Origin: Oscillospiraceae bacterium
Lineage (GTDB): Bacteria; Bacillota; Clostridia; Oscillospirales; Ruminococcaceae
DNA length: 22,776 nucleotides
Assembly: GCA_014796735.1 (NCBI GenBank)
Contig: JAAVIG010000127.1
Coordinates: 1-22,776 of the forward strand
Direction: 5' to 3'
The notes beneath the pieces are model-generated. The model saw only the letters and a list, made by a program, of their open reading frames with translations, did not search any database and was not told where the DNA came from. Within the stretch, counting starts at the first letter, position 1. Each line of letters opens with the position of its first letter. This document shows, piece after piece, positions 13,367-21,323 of the stretch. Made by a program: the position numbers and the translations under genes.

Positions 13367-15445
13367 ATGGAAAAATACCTTGACGAAACGCTCAGCGTGC
13401 AGGAACGGGCGGAAGCGCTCACCGACGCAATGACAACGGAGGAACAGGCAGCTCAGCTCAGATACGATGCGCCTTCTGTGGAAAGACTCGGGATCCCCGC
13501 GTACAACTGGTGGAACGAGGCCTTGCACGGCCTTGCCCGCTCGGGAACGGCAACGATGTTCCCTCAGGCAATAGGACTTGCCGCCATGTTCTCACCCGAG
13601 CTTACGCAAAAAGCGGGAGAGATCACCGCCGAGGAAACGCGCGCGAAGTATAATGTATACGCCAAACTCGGGGACAGGGATATTTACAAGGGATTGACCT
13701 TATGGGCGCCGAATATCAATATCTTCCGCGATCCCCGCTGGGGCAGGGGGCACGAGACCTACGGCGAAGACCCTTTTCTTACTGCGGAAAACGGAAAGGC
13801 ATACGTTAAGGGACTTCAGGGGGACAAAGCTGTTCTTAAAACCGCCGCCTGCGCAAAGCACTTTGCCGTACACAGCGGCCCCGAATCGCTCCGTCACCAA
13901 TTCAACGCCGAGGTATCGGAAAAGGACTTGGAGGAAACCTACCTGCCCGCTTTCAGAGAGCTTGTGACAAACGCCAAGGTCGAGGGAGTAATGGGGGCGT
14001 ATAACCGCGTTAACGGCGAGCCCTCCTGCGCCAGCCCTTATCTTATGAGCAAGCTTAGGGAATGGGGCTTTGACGGCTACTTTGTTTCCGATTGCTGGGC
14101 GATCTGCGATTTTCACGCAAATCACCACGTTACGAATACACCCATAGAATCGGCGGCACTTGCGCTTACCACGGGCTGCGACGTAAACTGCGGATGCACC
14201 TATATAAATGTTATGGCAGCTCTTGAAAACGGTCTTATCACCAAAGAGCATATCAGAAACGCCTGCGTTCACCTTATGAGAACAAGGATAAGACTGGGTA
14301 TGTTCGACAAGAAAACGGAGTATGACGATATTCCTTATACCGCGGTTTCCTGCAAGGAGCACAAGGCGGTCTCTCTGGAATGTGCGGAAAAATCAATGGT
14401 GCTGCTGCGCAATAACGGAATACTTCCCCTTGACGAAAACAAGCTGGGCACTATTGCGGTGATAGGCCCCAACAGTCTGAGCCGCGCGCCTCTTGAGGGG
14501 AATTACTGCGGCACCGCCGATAAATATGTAACGTTTCTTGAGGGTATTCAGAACAGATTTAAGGGCAGAGTGATATATGCGGAGGGCTGCCACCTGTATA
14601 AGGACAGATGCTCGGGACTTGCCGCCGCGGGCGACAGATACGCCGAGGCGGAAGCCGCCGCCGAGGTCTCCGACGCCGTAATACTCAGCGTTGGTCTCGA
14701 CGCGTCCATTGAGGGCGAGGAGGGCGATACGGGAAATGAGTTTTCATCGGGAGATAAAAACGACATCAGACTGCCCGAAAGCCAGAGAATCCTTATCGAC
14801 AAAATAATGAAGACGGGCAAGCCCGTTATAATCGTTTGTGCCGCGGGAAGCGCGGTCAATATCGAGTGTGAGCCCGACGCGCTTCTTCACACATGGTATC
14901 CCGGCTCTGAGGGCGGAACGGCTCTTGCCGAAATACTTTTCGGCGACGTTTCACCGTCGGGAAAGCTGCCGGTTACATTTTACGAGCGCACCGAGCTGCT
15001 CCCCGAATTTACCGACTACTCAATGAAAAACCGCACCTACCGTTACGCGGAGAATAACGTGCTGTTCCCCTTCGGCTTCGGTCTTACCTATTCGGAAACG
15101 GTCTGCACGGGGGTACAGTACGCAAACGGCAGGGCCGTAGTTTCCGTTGAAAATAAAGGGCAGCGGGTTGTTGAGGACGTTATACAGCTCTATATCAAGG
15201 ATTACAGCGAAAACGCCATTCCCAATGTGAGCCTGTGCGGCTTCAGGAGAATAAAGATCGGCGCGGGTGAGAAGCTTGACGTTGAAATTCCCGTACCCGA
15301 AAACGCGTTTACCGCCGTAGACGAAAACGGTGTGAGAAAACGCTTCGGCGACAGATTCACTTTGTTTGCGGGCAATCACCAGCCCGATCCGATAAGCGAA
15401 AGGCTGTGCGGCAGCGGGTGCGTATCAACGGAGATCAATCTGTGA
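13367..15445 (+). CDS. GH3 beta-xylosidase / beta-glucosidase, cytoplasmic
   Basis: A 692-residue glycoside hydrolase of family 3 without signal peptide. It removes terminal beta-linked xylose or glucose from short oligosaccharides. Domain 1 (about 20-320): YNWWNEALHG (46-55), the signature of the xylosidase-like GH3 branch; DPRWGRGHETYGEDP (122-136); KHFAVHSGPESLRH with Lys164-His165; FVSDCWAI with nucleophile Asp242. Domain 2 (about 330-540): LLRNNGILPL, IAVIGPNS, an acidic IEGEEGD (448-454) that likely holds the acid/base Glu, and HTWYPGSEGG. A fibronectin-III-like domain ends the protein (about 590-670). AAAGGACG precedes the ATG. Probably uses sugars imported after the surface enzymes coded from the right edge. 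Confidence 0.92.
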   Translation: MEKYLDETLSVQERAEALTDAMTTEEQAAQLRYDAPSVERLGIPAYNWWNEALHGLARSGTATMFPQAIGLAAMFSPELTQKAGEITAEETRAKYNVYAKLGDRDIYKGLTLWAPNINIFRDPRWGRGHETYGEDPFLTAENGKAYVKGLQGDKAVLKTAACAKHFAVHSGPESLRHQFNAEVSEKDLEETYLPAFRELVTNAKVEGVMGAYNRVNGEPSCASPYLMSKLREWGFDGYFVSDCWAICDFHANHHVTNTPIESAALALTTGCDVNCGCTYINVMAALENGLITKEHIRNACVHLMRTRIRLGMFDKKTEYDDIPYTAVSCKEHKAVSLECAEKSMVLLRNNGILPLDENKLGTIAVIGPNSLSRAPLEGNYCGTADKYVTFLEGIQNRFKGRVIYAEGCHLYKDRCSGLAAAGDRYAEAEAAAEVSDAVILSVGLDASIEGEEGDTGNEFSSGDKNDIRLPESQRILIDKIMKTGKPVIIVCAAGSAVNIECEPDALLHTWYPGSEGGTALAEILFGDVSPSGKLPVTFYERTELLPEFTDYSMKNRTYRYAENNVLFPFGFGLTYSETVCTGVQYANGRAVVSVENKGQRVVEDVIQLYIKDYSENAIPNVSLCGFRRIKIGAGEKLDVEIPVPENAFTAVDENGVRKRFGDRFTLFAGNHQPDPISERLCGSGCVSTEINL

Positions 15446-15496
15446 ACGCCAATGGGCAAGGTCTGAAATCGGGATTTTGTATAAAAAAGCGTCTGT

Positions 15497-15519
15497 AAAT
15501 TGTATTATCTGAACAATTT
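15497..15519. promoter_or_regulatory. Operator-like inverted repeat upstream of the HD-GYP gene
   Basis: AAATTGT (15497-15503), 9 bases, ACAATTT (15513-15519), ending 23 bases before the -35 element. Possible regulator site, low certainty because it is AT-rich. Confidence 0.25.
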
Positions 15520-15542
15520 TCTTTAAAACGGCTGTTTGCGGA

Positions 15543-15571
15543 TTGAAAAGCTGTCGAAAATCCTATATAAT
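15543..15571 (+). promoter_or_regulatory. Sigma-A type promoter of the HD-GYP gene
   Basis: TTGAAA (15543-15548), 17-base spacer, TATAAT (15566-15571). The hexamers and spacing are identical to those of the promoter at 7795-7823. A leader of about 40 bases leads to GAAAGGCGG and the ATG at 15620. Confidence 0.75.
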
Positions 15572-15619
15572 GAATATATCGTTTGAACATGCGGACACAC
15601 GAAAGGCGGCGGAAAAGCT

Positions 15620-17038
15620 ATGAAAACAAAAAGCACCGTGTTTCTTAAGATTGTAAATATTATTTTGCCGATAATTATTGCGGCAGGCACCGCTGTGCTT
15701 TTTCTGCAAAATTACTTTTATAATACCTCCGAAAGGACATGCAGCCTTTCAGATGCGCAGCGTGACGGAACGGCATTCGTTTTTGATGATATTACCGTGG
15801 ATATCGGGACAAGAGGCGGAGATTCGGGCGCGTGGGTAGGCGACGTGCTGACGGACGACGAAGGAAATATCGTTTACGAGAACGCTGTGGGCACAATATA
15901 TGAATTGACGGTCGTCAACAACACTTCCGATACCGTATCGGACTGGCAGGCTGTCATTTATATCCCCGAGGATATGTACATAAACAATTCATGGAACGGC
16001 AACCTTGAATATCATCAAGGCGTAAGATCGGGAAACGAAAAGGTACAGACTCTCGATCTTGCCGATTACTCCCGGTATGATATAACCCTCGACCATTATA
16101 CAACGCCATTCGGCGCAATGGTGCCACTGTATGAGGGAGATTATTTCGTTTATTATCCCGATATCGATATGAAAGAGATGCCCATTTCGCCCAAGCCCGA
16201 CGGCGATGATAAAGAAAGCAGCGTAAGAATAGGCTTTATCATGTACATTGTTGACAGGGAGCTTGATTATACGGCTGACTTTTCTGTGGGAGAGCTGCGC
16301 TATCATTTACATGCAAGCGTTTTGAAAAGTCCTCTTTTCTGGGTGCTGGGCGCGTTGGCGGTGATCTGGATAAGCTGTCTGCTTTCTCTTATTATTGTAA
16401 AAACGAACTTAAAGCGGTTTATCGAGCAGCAAAAGCGAGACGAAAAAACGATAGAACAAACCATGCAGACTTTCGTCAATTTTATCGAGGCAAAAGACCC
16501 AAGCACTATGGGACATTCGCTTCGTGTGGCACAGTACTCAAAAATGATCTCCGAAAAGCTCGGGTTTTCGGAGGAGGAGTGCAGCAGGATATACCATATA
16601 GCGCTTATGCACGACTGCGGCAAGATATATATCCCCGACAATATCCTCTCAAAGCCCGGAAAGCTCACGGACGAGGAATATGAAATAATGAAAAAACACA
16701 CAATCTACGGCAAAGATATTCTTCGCGACTTTACGGCAATAGAAAGCATGGGAACGGGCGCGCTGAGTCATCATGAACGGTACGACGGCAAGGGCTATCC
16801 TAACGGTATATCGGGAGAGGATATTCCCCTTATAGCGCGTATTATCTGCGTATCCGACGCCTTTGACGCGATGAACAGCCGCCGATGCTACCGCAGCAAC
16901 CTTTCGGGGGACGTTATAATCAATGAACTCAAAAACAACAGAGGAAAGCAGTTTGATCCGAATATCGTTGACTGTCTGCTGTCCATTATTGAGAGCGGAG
17001 CGATCTCCATGACCGGCAGCAATATCGCAAATACATAA
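15620..17038 (+). CDS. Membrane HD-GYP protein with extracellular carbohydrate-binding-like domain
   Basis: A 472-residue sensor-type protein. Membrane helices at about 8-29 and 238-260 enclose an outer domain of some 205 residues; it contains YELTVVNNTSDTVSDWQAVIY and YINNSWNGNLEY, with Trp109 and Trp125, which recalls the CBM2-like cellulose-binding sandwich. A helical linker leads to the HD-GYP domain (about 280-460) with all key residues: His299, His331-Asp332 (HDCGK), KKHTIYG, HHERYDGKGYPNG (384-396) and ARIICVSDAFDAM. HD-GYP domains hydrolyse cyclic-di-GMP or related dinucleotides. The protein may couple binding of plant glucan outside to second-messenger breakdown inside. Own promoter; convergent with the sugar-binding lipoprotein gene. 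The CBM-like reading is by eye and tentative; the HD-GYP call is firm. Confidence 0.88.
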   Translation: MKTKSTVFLKIVNIILPIIIAAGTAVLFLQNYFYNTSERTCSLSDAQRDGTAFVFDDITVDIGTRGGDSGAWVGDVLTDDEGNIVYENAVGTIYELTVVNNTSDTVSDWQAVIYIPEDMYINNSWNGNLEYHQGVRSGNEKVQTLDLADYSRYDITLDHYTTPFGAMVPLYEGDYFVYYPDIDMKEMPISPKPDGDDKESSVRIGFIMYIVDRELDYTADFSVGELRYHLHASVLKSPLFWVLGALAVIWISCLLSLIIVKTNLKRFIEQQKRDEKTIEQTMQTFVNFIEAKDPSTMGHSLRVAQYSKMISEKLGFSEEECSRIYHIALMHDCGKIYIPDNILSKPGKLTDEEYEIMKKHTIYGKDILRDFTAIESMGTGALSHHERYDGKGYPNGISGEDIPLIARIICVSDAFDAMNSRRCYRSNLSGDVIINELKNNRGKQFDPNIVDCLLSIIESGAISMTGSNIANT

Positions 17039-17074
17039 AGTAAACCTATAAAAAACATCTCCAATAAACAAAAG

Positions 17075-17111
17075 AAATTCCCCGACCGTGATACGATCGG
17101 GGAATTTTTTT
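17075..17111. terminator. Terminator between convergent HD-GYP and binding-protein genes
   Basis: AAATTCCCCGA (17075-17085) pairs with TCGGGGAATTT (17097-17107); the stem extends by CG/CG past one mismatch. Seven T (17105-17111) follow on the + strand, about 40 bases past the HD-GYP stop. The AT base of the stem may let it act for the minus strand too. Confidence 0.8.
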
Positions 17112-17128
17112 GAATATCAGAGAGTATT

Positions 17129-17175
17129 TAATACTAATATCTGTTTAAAAAGTGGATAATTTGAAATTAGTATAA
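17129..17175. repeat. Short MITE-like element related to 10532-10639
   Basis: TAATACTAAT (17129-17138) and ATTAGTAT (17166-17173) are terminal inverted repeats around a 27-base middle. The left end TAATACTAAT, two bases, CTGTTT is shared with the larger element at 10532. It lies 15 bases past the stop of the minus-strand binding-protein gene. Confidence 0.55.
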
Positions 17176-17189
17176 AGCTATATACCTGA

Positions 17190-18809
17190 TTATGCCGCCG
17201 CACTGTCGTCTACGGGATAAGTAACCAATTCGCCCTCGGCATTCTTCTTCATAATGTCGCGGTACTGGTTAAGATAGCCTTCCAGAACGCCGTTTTTGGA
17301 TTCAACAAGAGAGGTAAAGCTCAGATCGTGAAATACGGGGCTGTCCATAAGGCTTTCGTCGCCGTTAAACAGTCCGCTAACGTCATCGCTGAAGCCGTAG
17401 CAGTGGTCAAACAGCATGGTAAATCTGCCGTCGGTGCTCTTCATTTCCTGATACAGATCCCACTGCTCCTCTGACCATACCACTTTGTACTTTTCTCTTC
17501 TTTCGGTTCCGCATGAAGGACAGGTGCTCATTCCGGATTCGTTCTCCTCATCTGTGAAAATATGTCTGCCCTGATCGTCATGGCTGTCGGAGGTATCTCC
17601 GCAGTCCTTATTTGCGCATTTGGGGTAGTAAGAGATTGCGTCGCTGATAGCGTCGGCCTTTGCCTTGGCGATATTTTCCTCGTCGATCTCCTCTGTGCGG
17701 TGCATATTGATCCAGTCGACCGCGCCCTTAACATTGGGGGCGCCCGAAGGAATAAGATAACCGAAGGTATCGATGCCGCAGTAGTACGTGTCAGCAAGCT
17801 CGTCTCTGGGGAAAGGTAAAAACTTCAGTTCGTTTTCCAAGCCCTTTGTATCAAGAGCCTCTTTTGCGGCAGGATATGTCCATGAAGGGTCCATTCCCAA
17901 AAACAGCAGGTTTCCGTCAATAAACGCCTGATCGGGAGCAACATAGCCGCTTGAGTAGCCCATTGCCTGCTGATCCAGGGACGCTCCGAGCAGGCCCTGC
18001 CGTCTCATATCCTCCAGCCAGAGCATGGTGCGGGAAACGTTTTCGGTTTTCAGATTGTTGATTATCTCGTTTCCTTGGATATCCACGATCTTTGTACCTG
18101 TTGTCAGAACAAAGATCATTCCGCCTACGCCGTTGTAGCCGATGTGATTGGGATCCATATCACACCACTGCTTGAGCATTTCTTCAAAAGCGCTCCAAGT
18201 CCACTTGTTTTCCTGAAACAGCGCATAAGGGTCGGTCATTCCGTTTTCTTCAAGAACGCGGTTGTTGTAGTTGAGAGCATAGTTGGTTTTAAGCTGATGA
18301 GGATAGTAGTAATGCTTTCCGTTGTAAACAAACTGCTCCGCAATATCCTTCATGTCCTTCCACAGATCGCTGTCAATATCTATGTAAGTATCTAAGGGAG
18401 TGTACATATTATAGCTCATTCCGTGAGGAAAGCTTCTCCACTCATAGCGGACAAGGTCGGGAGAAAGACCGGTGGAGATCATAGTACCCAATTTCTCAAA
18501 ATACGCGTTTCCGCTTGAACACATCTCATGCTCAAAATCGCCTCCGTATCTCTTTTTAAACAAAGCGACCATATCGTTGGACTCGTCAAAGCCCGTTTCG
18601 TAGGAAAGGTAGACGATCTTTCCGGTAGGTGTCTCATCGTCGATCTCCACTACGGGAGCCTCGGTAAAGCTCATTTCACCGTTGCTGTCGGTTGTGATGT
18701 CGTTAAGATTTCCGTTGCTTCCCTTGGAATCACCCTGGCTGCAGGCCGTGGTGCTGAGAACCACTGCCGCTGACAGCATGACCGAAAGGGTTTTTCTTAA
18801 TTTCTTCAT
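17190..18809 (-). CDS. ABC-type sugar-binding lipoprotein (family 1 solute-binding protein)
   Basis: A 539-residue lipoprotein. Signal peptide with T-T-A-C lipobox (Cys23), then a Ser/Asn/Asp-rich linker. The body has the family 1 binding-protein pattern: GKIVYLSYETGFDESND, SPDLVRYEW, YYYPHQLKTNYALNYNNRVLEENG, WTWSAFEEMLKQW, FIDGNLLFLGMDPSW and LPFPRDE. It should bind oligosaccharides outside the cell for an ABC importer, but no permease or ATPase gene is in the window. Oddity: residues 398-433 hold C-x4-C and CPSC, a zinc-ribbon-like pair, inside the mature exported domain. Strong AAGGAGG site 5 bases before the ATG. Own promoter upstream (18911-18939), with a palindrome at the expected transcription start; the two GH5 genes lie just upstream on the same strand. 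Confidence 0.87.
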   Translation of the reverse strand: MKKLRKTLSVMLSAAVVLSTTACSQGDSKGSNGNLNDITTDSNGEMSFTEAPVVEIDDETPTGKIVYLSYETGFDESNDMVALFKKRYGGDFEHEMCSSGNAYFEKLGTMISTGLSPDLVRYEWRSFPHGMSYNMYTPLDTYIDIDSDLWKDMKDIAEQFVYNGKHYYYPHQLKTNYALNYNNRVLEENGMTDPYALFQENKWTWSAFEEMLKQWCDMDPNHIGYNGVGGMIFVLTTGTKIVDIQGNEIINNLKTENVSRTMLWLEDMRRQGLLGASLDQQAMGYSSGYVAPDQAFIDGNLLFLGMDPSWTYPAAKEALDTKGLENELKFLPFPRDELADTYYCGIDTFGYLIPSGAPNVKGAVDWINMHRTEEIDEENIAKAKADAISDAISYYPKCANKDCGDTSDSHDDQGRHIFTDEENESGMSTCPSCGTERREKYKVVWSEEQWDLYQEMKSTDGRFTMLFDHCYGFSDDVSGLFNGDESLMDSPVFHDLSFTSLVESKNGVLEGYLNQYRDIMKKNAEGELVTYPVDDSAAA

Positions 18810-18891
18810 TTTATCCTCCTTAAAATAAAATATTTAATCCTATTGTATAGCCTGATAAACGCTATACTATAAAGACCTCAAAGGTTTTGCA

Positions 18892-18903
18892 ATCACCTGT
18901 GAT
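18892..18903. promoter_or_regulatory. Operator-like palindrome at the start of the binding-protein transcript
   Basis: ATCAC-CT-GTGAT, 5-base arms, directly after the -10 element on the minus strand, where a repressor would block initiation. A second inverted repeat GTATAGC (18845-18851) with GCTATAC (18861-18867) lies further into the leader. Confidence 0.35.
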
Positions 18904-18910
18904 ACCTTTT

Positions 18911-18939
18911 ATAATACAATATTTACGGAGCTTTGTCAA
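18911..18939 (-). promoter_or_regulatory. Near-consensus promoter of the sugar-binding protein gene
   Basis: Read on the minus strand: TTGACA (18939-18934), 17-base spacer, TATTAT (18916-18911). Transcription would start near 18904, leaving a leader of about 95 bases before the ATG at 18809. This makes the binding-protein gene independent of the GH operon upstream. Confidence 0.75.
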
Positions 18940-18989
18940 TGTAAAAATGCAGATTTTTCATTTTTTGTATAATTTTATAATAACTGCGA

Positions 18990-20132
18990 TCATGACTTAG
19001 AGGGTTTTATAAGCTCGGCGATAAAATCAGGATCACGAAACTCCGCAAGGTCTCTGTTAAATTCATCTCCCGAAGTGTCCCAAAGCACAGGGCAGGCTCC
19101 GATATCATACATTGCCTTAGATACGGTAAGCATCCAATTCTCTTTTACTTCTCTTTCCTTGTTATTTCCAAAGCAGCCGTATTCACCCACTATAACGGGA
19201 ATCCCGTTGTCGATAAAGGTTTCCTTGAGCATATTCATATTCTGCTCAAGCTCCGCCATATCCTTTTCGTTACCCCATGTTGTTCTTGCCTTGCCCCAGC
19301 TTGCGTCCTTGTCGAGAATACACAGCGTTGAGGGAGTGTAATAGTGAACGGATACCGCCATTCTGTTCACGGGGTCAATGGGCATTTTGAAAAGCGGGTC
19401 GCAGGTATGGTCAACATCCGTGTTGTAGCCGGATATAAGCAGGTGACGAAGAGGATTGTTTCCGCCTCCGCCGCGTATTGTGTCCACAAAGGTCTGATTT
19501 ACTTCATTGACAAGAGCGTACGATTCCGCTTTTTCCTCATCAGTGCCGCCCCAGGGGTTCCATATGCTTTCCCAGCCCAGCTCCTCGTTCTGACATTCAA
19601 ACATCAGCTTATCGCCGCGATCCTCAAAGATCTCCGCGATCTGTGTCCACATTTGTACAAAACGCTCCATGCACTCTTCCTTGTTTTCGGGGAAGGTATT
19701 TACCCAGCCGTTGTCCCAATGTATATTGACGATGACGTATATTCCCGTACCGAGAGCCCAGTCAACCACTTCCTCGACGCGGGCGGCATATTCGGGGTTT
19801 ATGGTATACGTTCCGTCGTCAGCCATCATGTTTGACCATGCAACGGGAATACGCAGTACGCCGAAGCCGCCGTCGGCGTAAGCCTGTATCATCTCCTGCG
19901 TTACAACGGGACTGCCCCACGCCGTTTCATAGCTTGAAGGGCTGCCGCCGCTGATCCAGCTTCCGCACGCCTCCAACGTATTGCCAAGGTTTATTCCGTA
20001 TCCCATTTCTTGCACAAGCTCAAAGGTGGTAATATCTCTCATTGATTCGCTCTGCGCTTCTTCACCGCCCCGACAGGCGGAGCAGGTCAGCAGGAGAACC
20101 GCGGCAAGCAGCAAAGCCGTTAATTTTTTCAT
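18990..20132 (-). CDS. GH5 family endo-beta-glucanase-type lipoprotein (first of tandem pair)
   Basis: A 380-residue surface enzyme. Signal peptide ends in C-S-A-C (Cys20 lipidated). The GH5 barrel shows NLGNTLEACGSW (48-59), ETAWGSP, GVLRIPVAWSNMM, NIHWDNGW, FECQNEELGWES with the acid/base Glu183, SVHYYTPS and VIVGEYGCFG with nucleophile Glu317. The NLGNTLEA...ETAWG...IRIPV wording points to subfamily 4-like GH5 enzymes (endoglucanase, xyloglucanase, lichenase); the substrate cannot be fixed from sequence. No binding module or dockerin is attached. GGAGGAAT stands 6 bases before the ATG; the gene begins 15 bases after the stop of its paralogue, so they share a transcript. No strong terminator follows. 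Confidence 0.9.
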   Translation of the reverse strand: MKKLTALLLAAVLLLTCSACRGGEEAQSESMRDITTFELVQEMGYGINLGNTLEACGSWISGGSPSSYETAWGSPVVTQEMIQAYADGGFGVLRIPVAWSNMMADDGTYTINPEYAARVEEVVDWALGTGIYVIVNIHWDNGWVNTFPENKEECMERFVQMWTQIAEIFEDRGDKLMFECQNEELGWESIWNPWGGTDEEKAESYALVNEVNQTFVDTIRGGGGNNPLRHLLISGYNTDVDHTCDPLFKMPIDPVNRMAVSVHYYTPSTLCILDKDASWGKARTTWGNEKDMAELEQNMNMLKETFIDNGIPVIVGEYGCFGNNKEREVKENWMLTVSKAMYDIGACPVLWDTSGDEFNRDLAEFRDPDFIAELIKPSKS

Positions 20133-20147
20133 AGCGATTCCTCCGTA

Positions 20148-21320
20148 TTATTTATTATTCAGTCTGTCGGATATTTTCCTTACCACCTCACGGTCGGAAT
20201 CGGATCTTATCCTGTATTCGGTGCGGGAATAAAAGCCGTTGCTTACGTCCCATATAACGGGAACAAATCCGTTATCCACAAGCTTGTTCAAAATGATCTC
20301 AACGCATTCCGAGGAATCCTTGTAGATCGCGTTATTGTCAAATCTTTCGGACGGATAGCCGGACGAGGTCTCACCCAAAAATACGGGGATATTTTTTTCG
20401 GTAAAGGCCTTGTTGAGCAGGGCGATCTGACTGTCGGCATAGTCCAGCCATTCCTGTCCGCCTATCTTGTTTATCCAGTACATCATGTTGTCAACATAAT
20501 GAACCGAGACCATAAGCTTGTCGGCCGCCGAGTCGGAGGGCATAATAAACTGCGGGGAGGTGGTGTTGTCAATATTCGTCCAGTAGCCCGAAACGATAAG
20601 CACACGCTCCGCGTTATTTCCGCCCGTTGCTCTTACGGCATCCACAAACGCCTGATTCAGAACGTTCGTCATCTCGTAGCCGTCCCGCTTGGAAAGCTCC
20701 GCGAGATTTCCGTTTTCGTCAAACTGATTTCCGCCGAGATATTCGTTATATCCCTCAAATATCAGTGTGTAATTGTAATCCTTGAAATACTCCGCGATCT
20801 GCGTCCATAATATCGTGAAGATCTCCTTGCAGCTCTCGGTGGAATTGCGGCGGATAATAAACTCGTCAAAATGGTGAATATTTATTACCGTATACAGATC
20901 GTCGTTCTGACAGTAGTCCACGATCTCTTTTACTCTCGCGATGTAATCGGGATTTATGGTGTAGGTTCCGTCGTTCTCCATCATGTTGCCCCAGTAAACG
21001 GGTATGCGCACGGTGTTGAAGCCCTCCGCCTTCATGCCGTCGATGATCTCCTGAGTTGTTTCGACCGCGCCCCAGCACGTTTCGTAATCCTTGGGCGTAT
21101 TATTTCCCACAACGGGCATCCACTCATAGTAGATTTTGTCGCAGTCGTTTGCCGAATACGCTTCCATTGTGTTTCCGAGATTCAAACCGATACCCATATT
21201 TTTCGCCGCTTCCAACGCAGTCAGGACTTGATCCTTGTCGATAGTTTTTTCTTTGTTACAGGACGACATCGACATCAGCATACCGATCACCGCAATAACT
21301 GACAATATTTTCTTTAACAT
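20148..21320 (-). CDS. GH5 family endo-beta-glucanase-type lipoprotein (second of tandem pair)
   Basis: A 390-residue lipoprotein (M-S-S-C lipobox, Cys21) and a diverged paralogue of its downstream neighbour. GH5 blocks: LNLGNTMEA (47-54), DYETCWGAVETTQE, FNTVRIPVYWGNMM, NIHHFDEF, FEGYNEYLGG with acid/base Glu193, SVHYVD and VFLGETSSG with nucleophile Glu317. Shared stretches with the neighbour include DGTYTINP and a following ARV..IVD. Only four bases (TGACAAATG arrangement) separate the GH2 stop from its ATG, with AAAGGT about 10 bases upstream inside the GH2 gene, so the GH2-GH5-GH5 order is one operon read from the right. Differences around Glu193 and the NIHHF loop suggest a different chain preference from the other GH5. 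Confidence 0.9.
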   Translation of the reverse strand: MLKKILSVIAVIGMLMSMSSCNKEKTIDKDQVLTALEAAKNMGIGLNLGNTMEAYSANDCDKIYYEWMPVVGNNTPKDYETCWGAVETTQEIIDGMKAEGFNTVRIPVYWGNMMENDGTYTINPDYIARVKEIVDYCQNDDLYTVINIHHFDEFIIRRNSTESCKEIFTILWTQIAEYFKDYNYTLIFEGYNEYLGGNQFDENGNLAELSKRDGYEMTNVLNQAFVDAVRATGGNNAERVLIVSGYWTNIDNTTSPQFIMPSDSAADKLMVSVHYVDNMMYWINKIGGQEWLDYADSQIALLNKAFTEKNIPVFLGETSSGYPSERFDNNAIYKDSSECVEIILNKLVDNGFVPVIWDVSNGFYSRTEYRIRSDSDREVVRKISDRLNNK

Positions 21321-21323
21321 TTG

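Noticed and set aside
13700..14362. 220-codon open frame on the minus strand
   Set aside because: Lies wholly antisense to the GH3 catalytic domain and shows no family motif or ribosome site.
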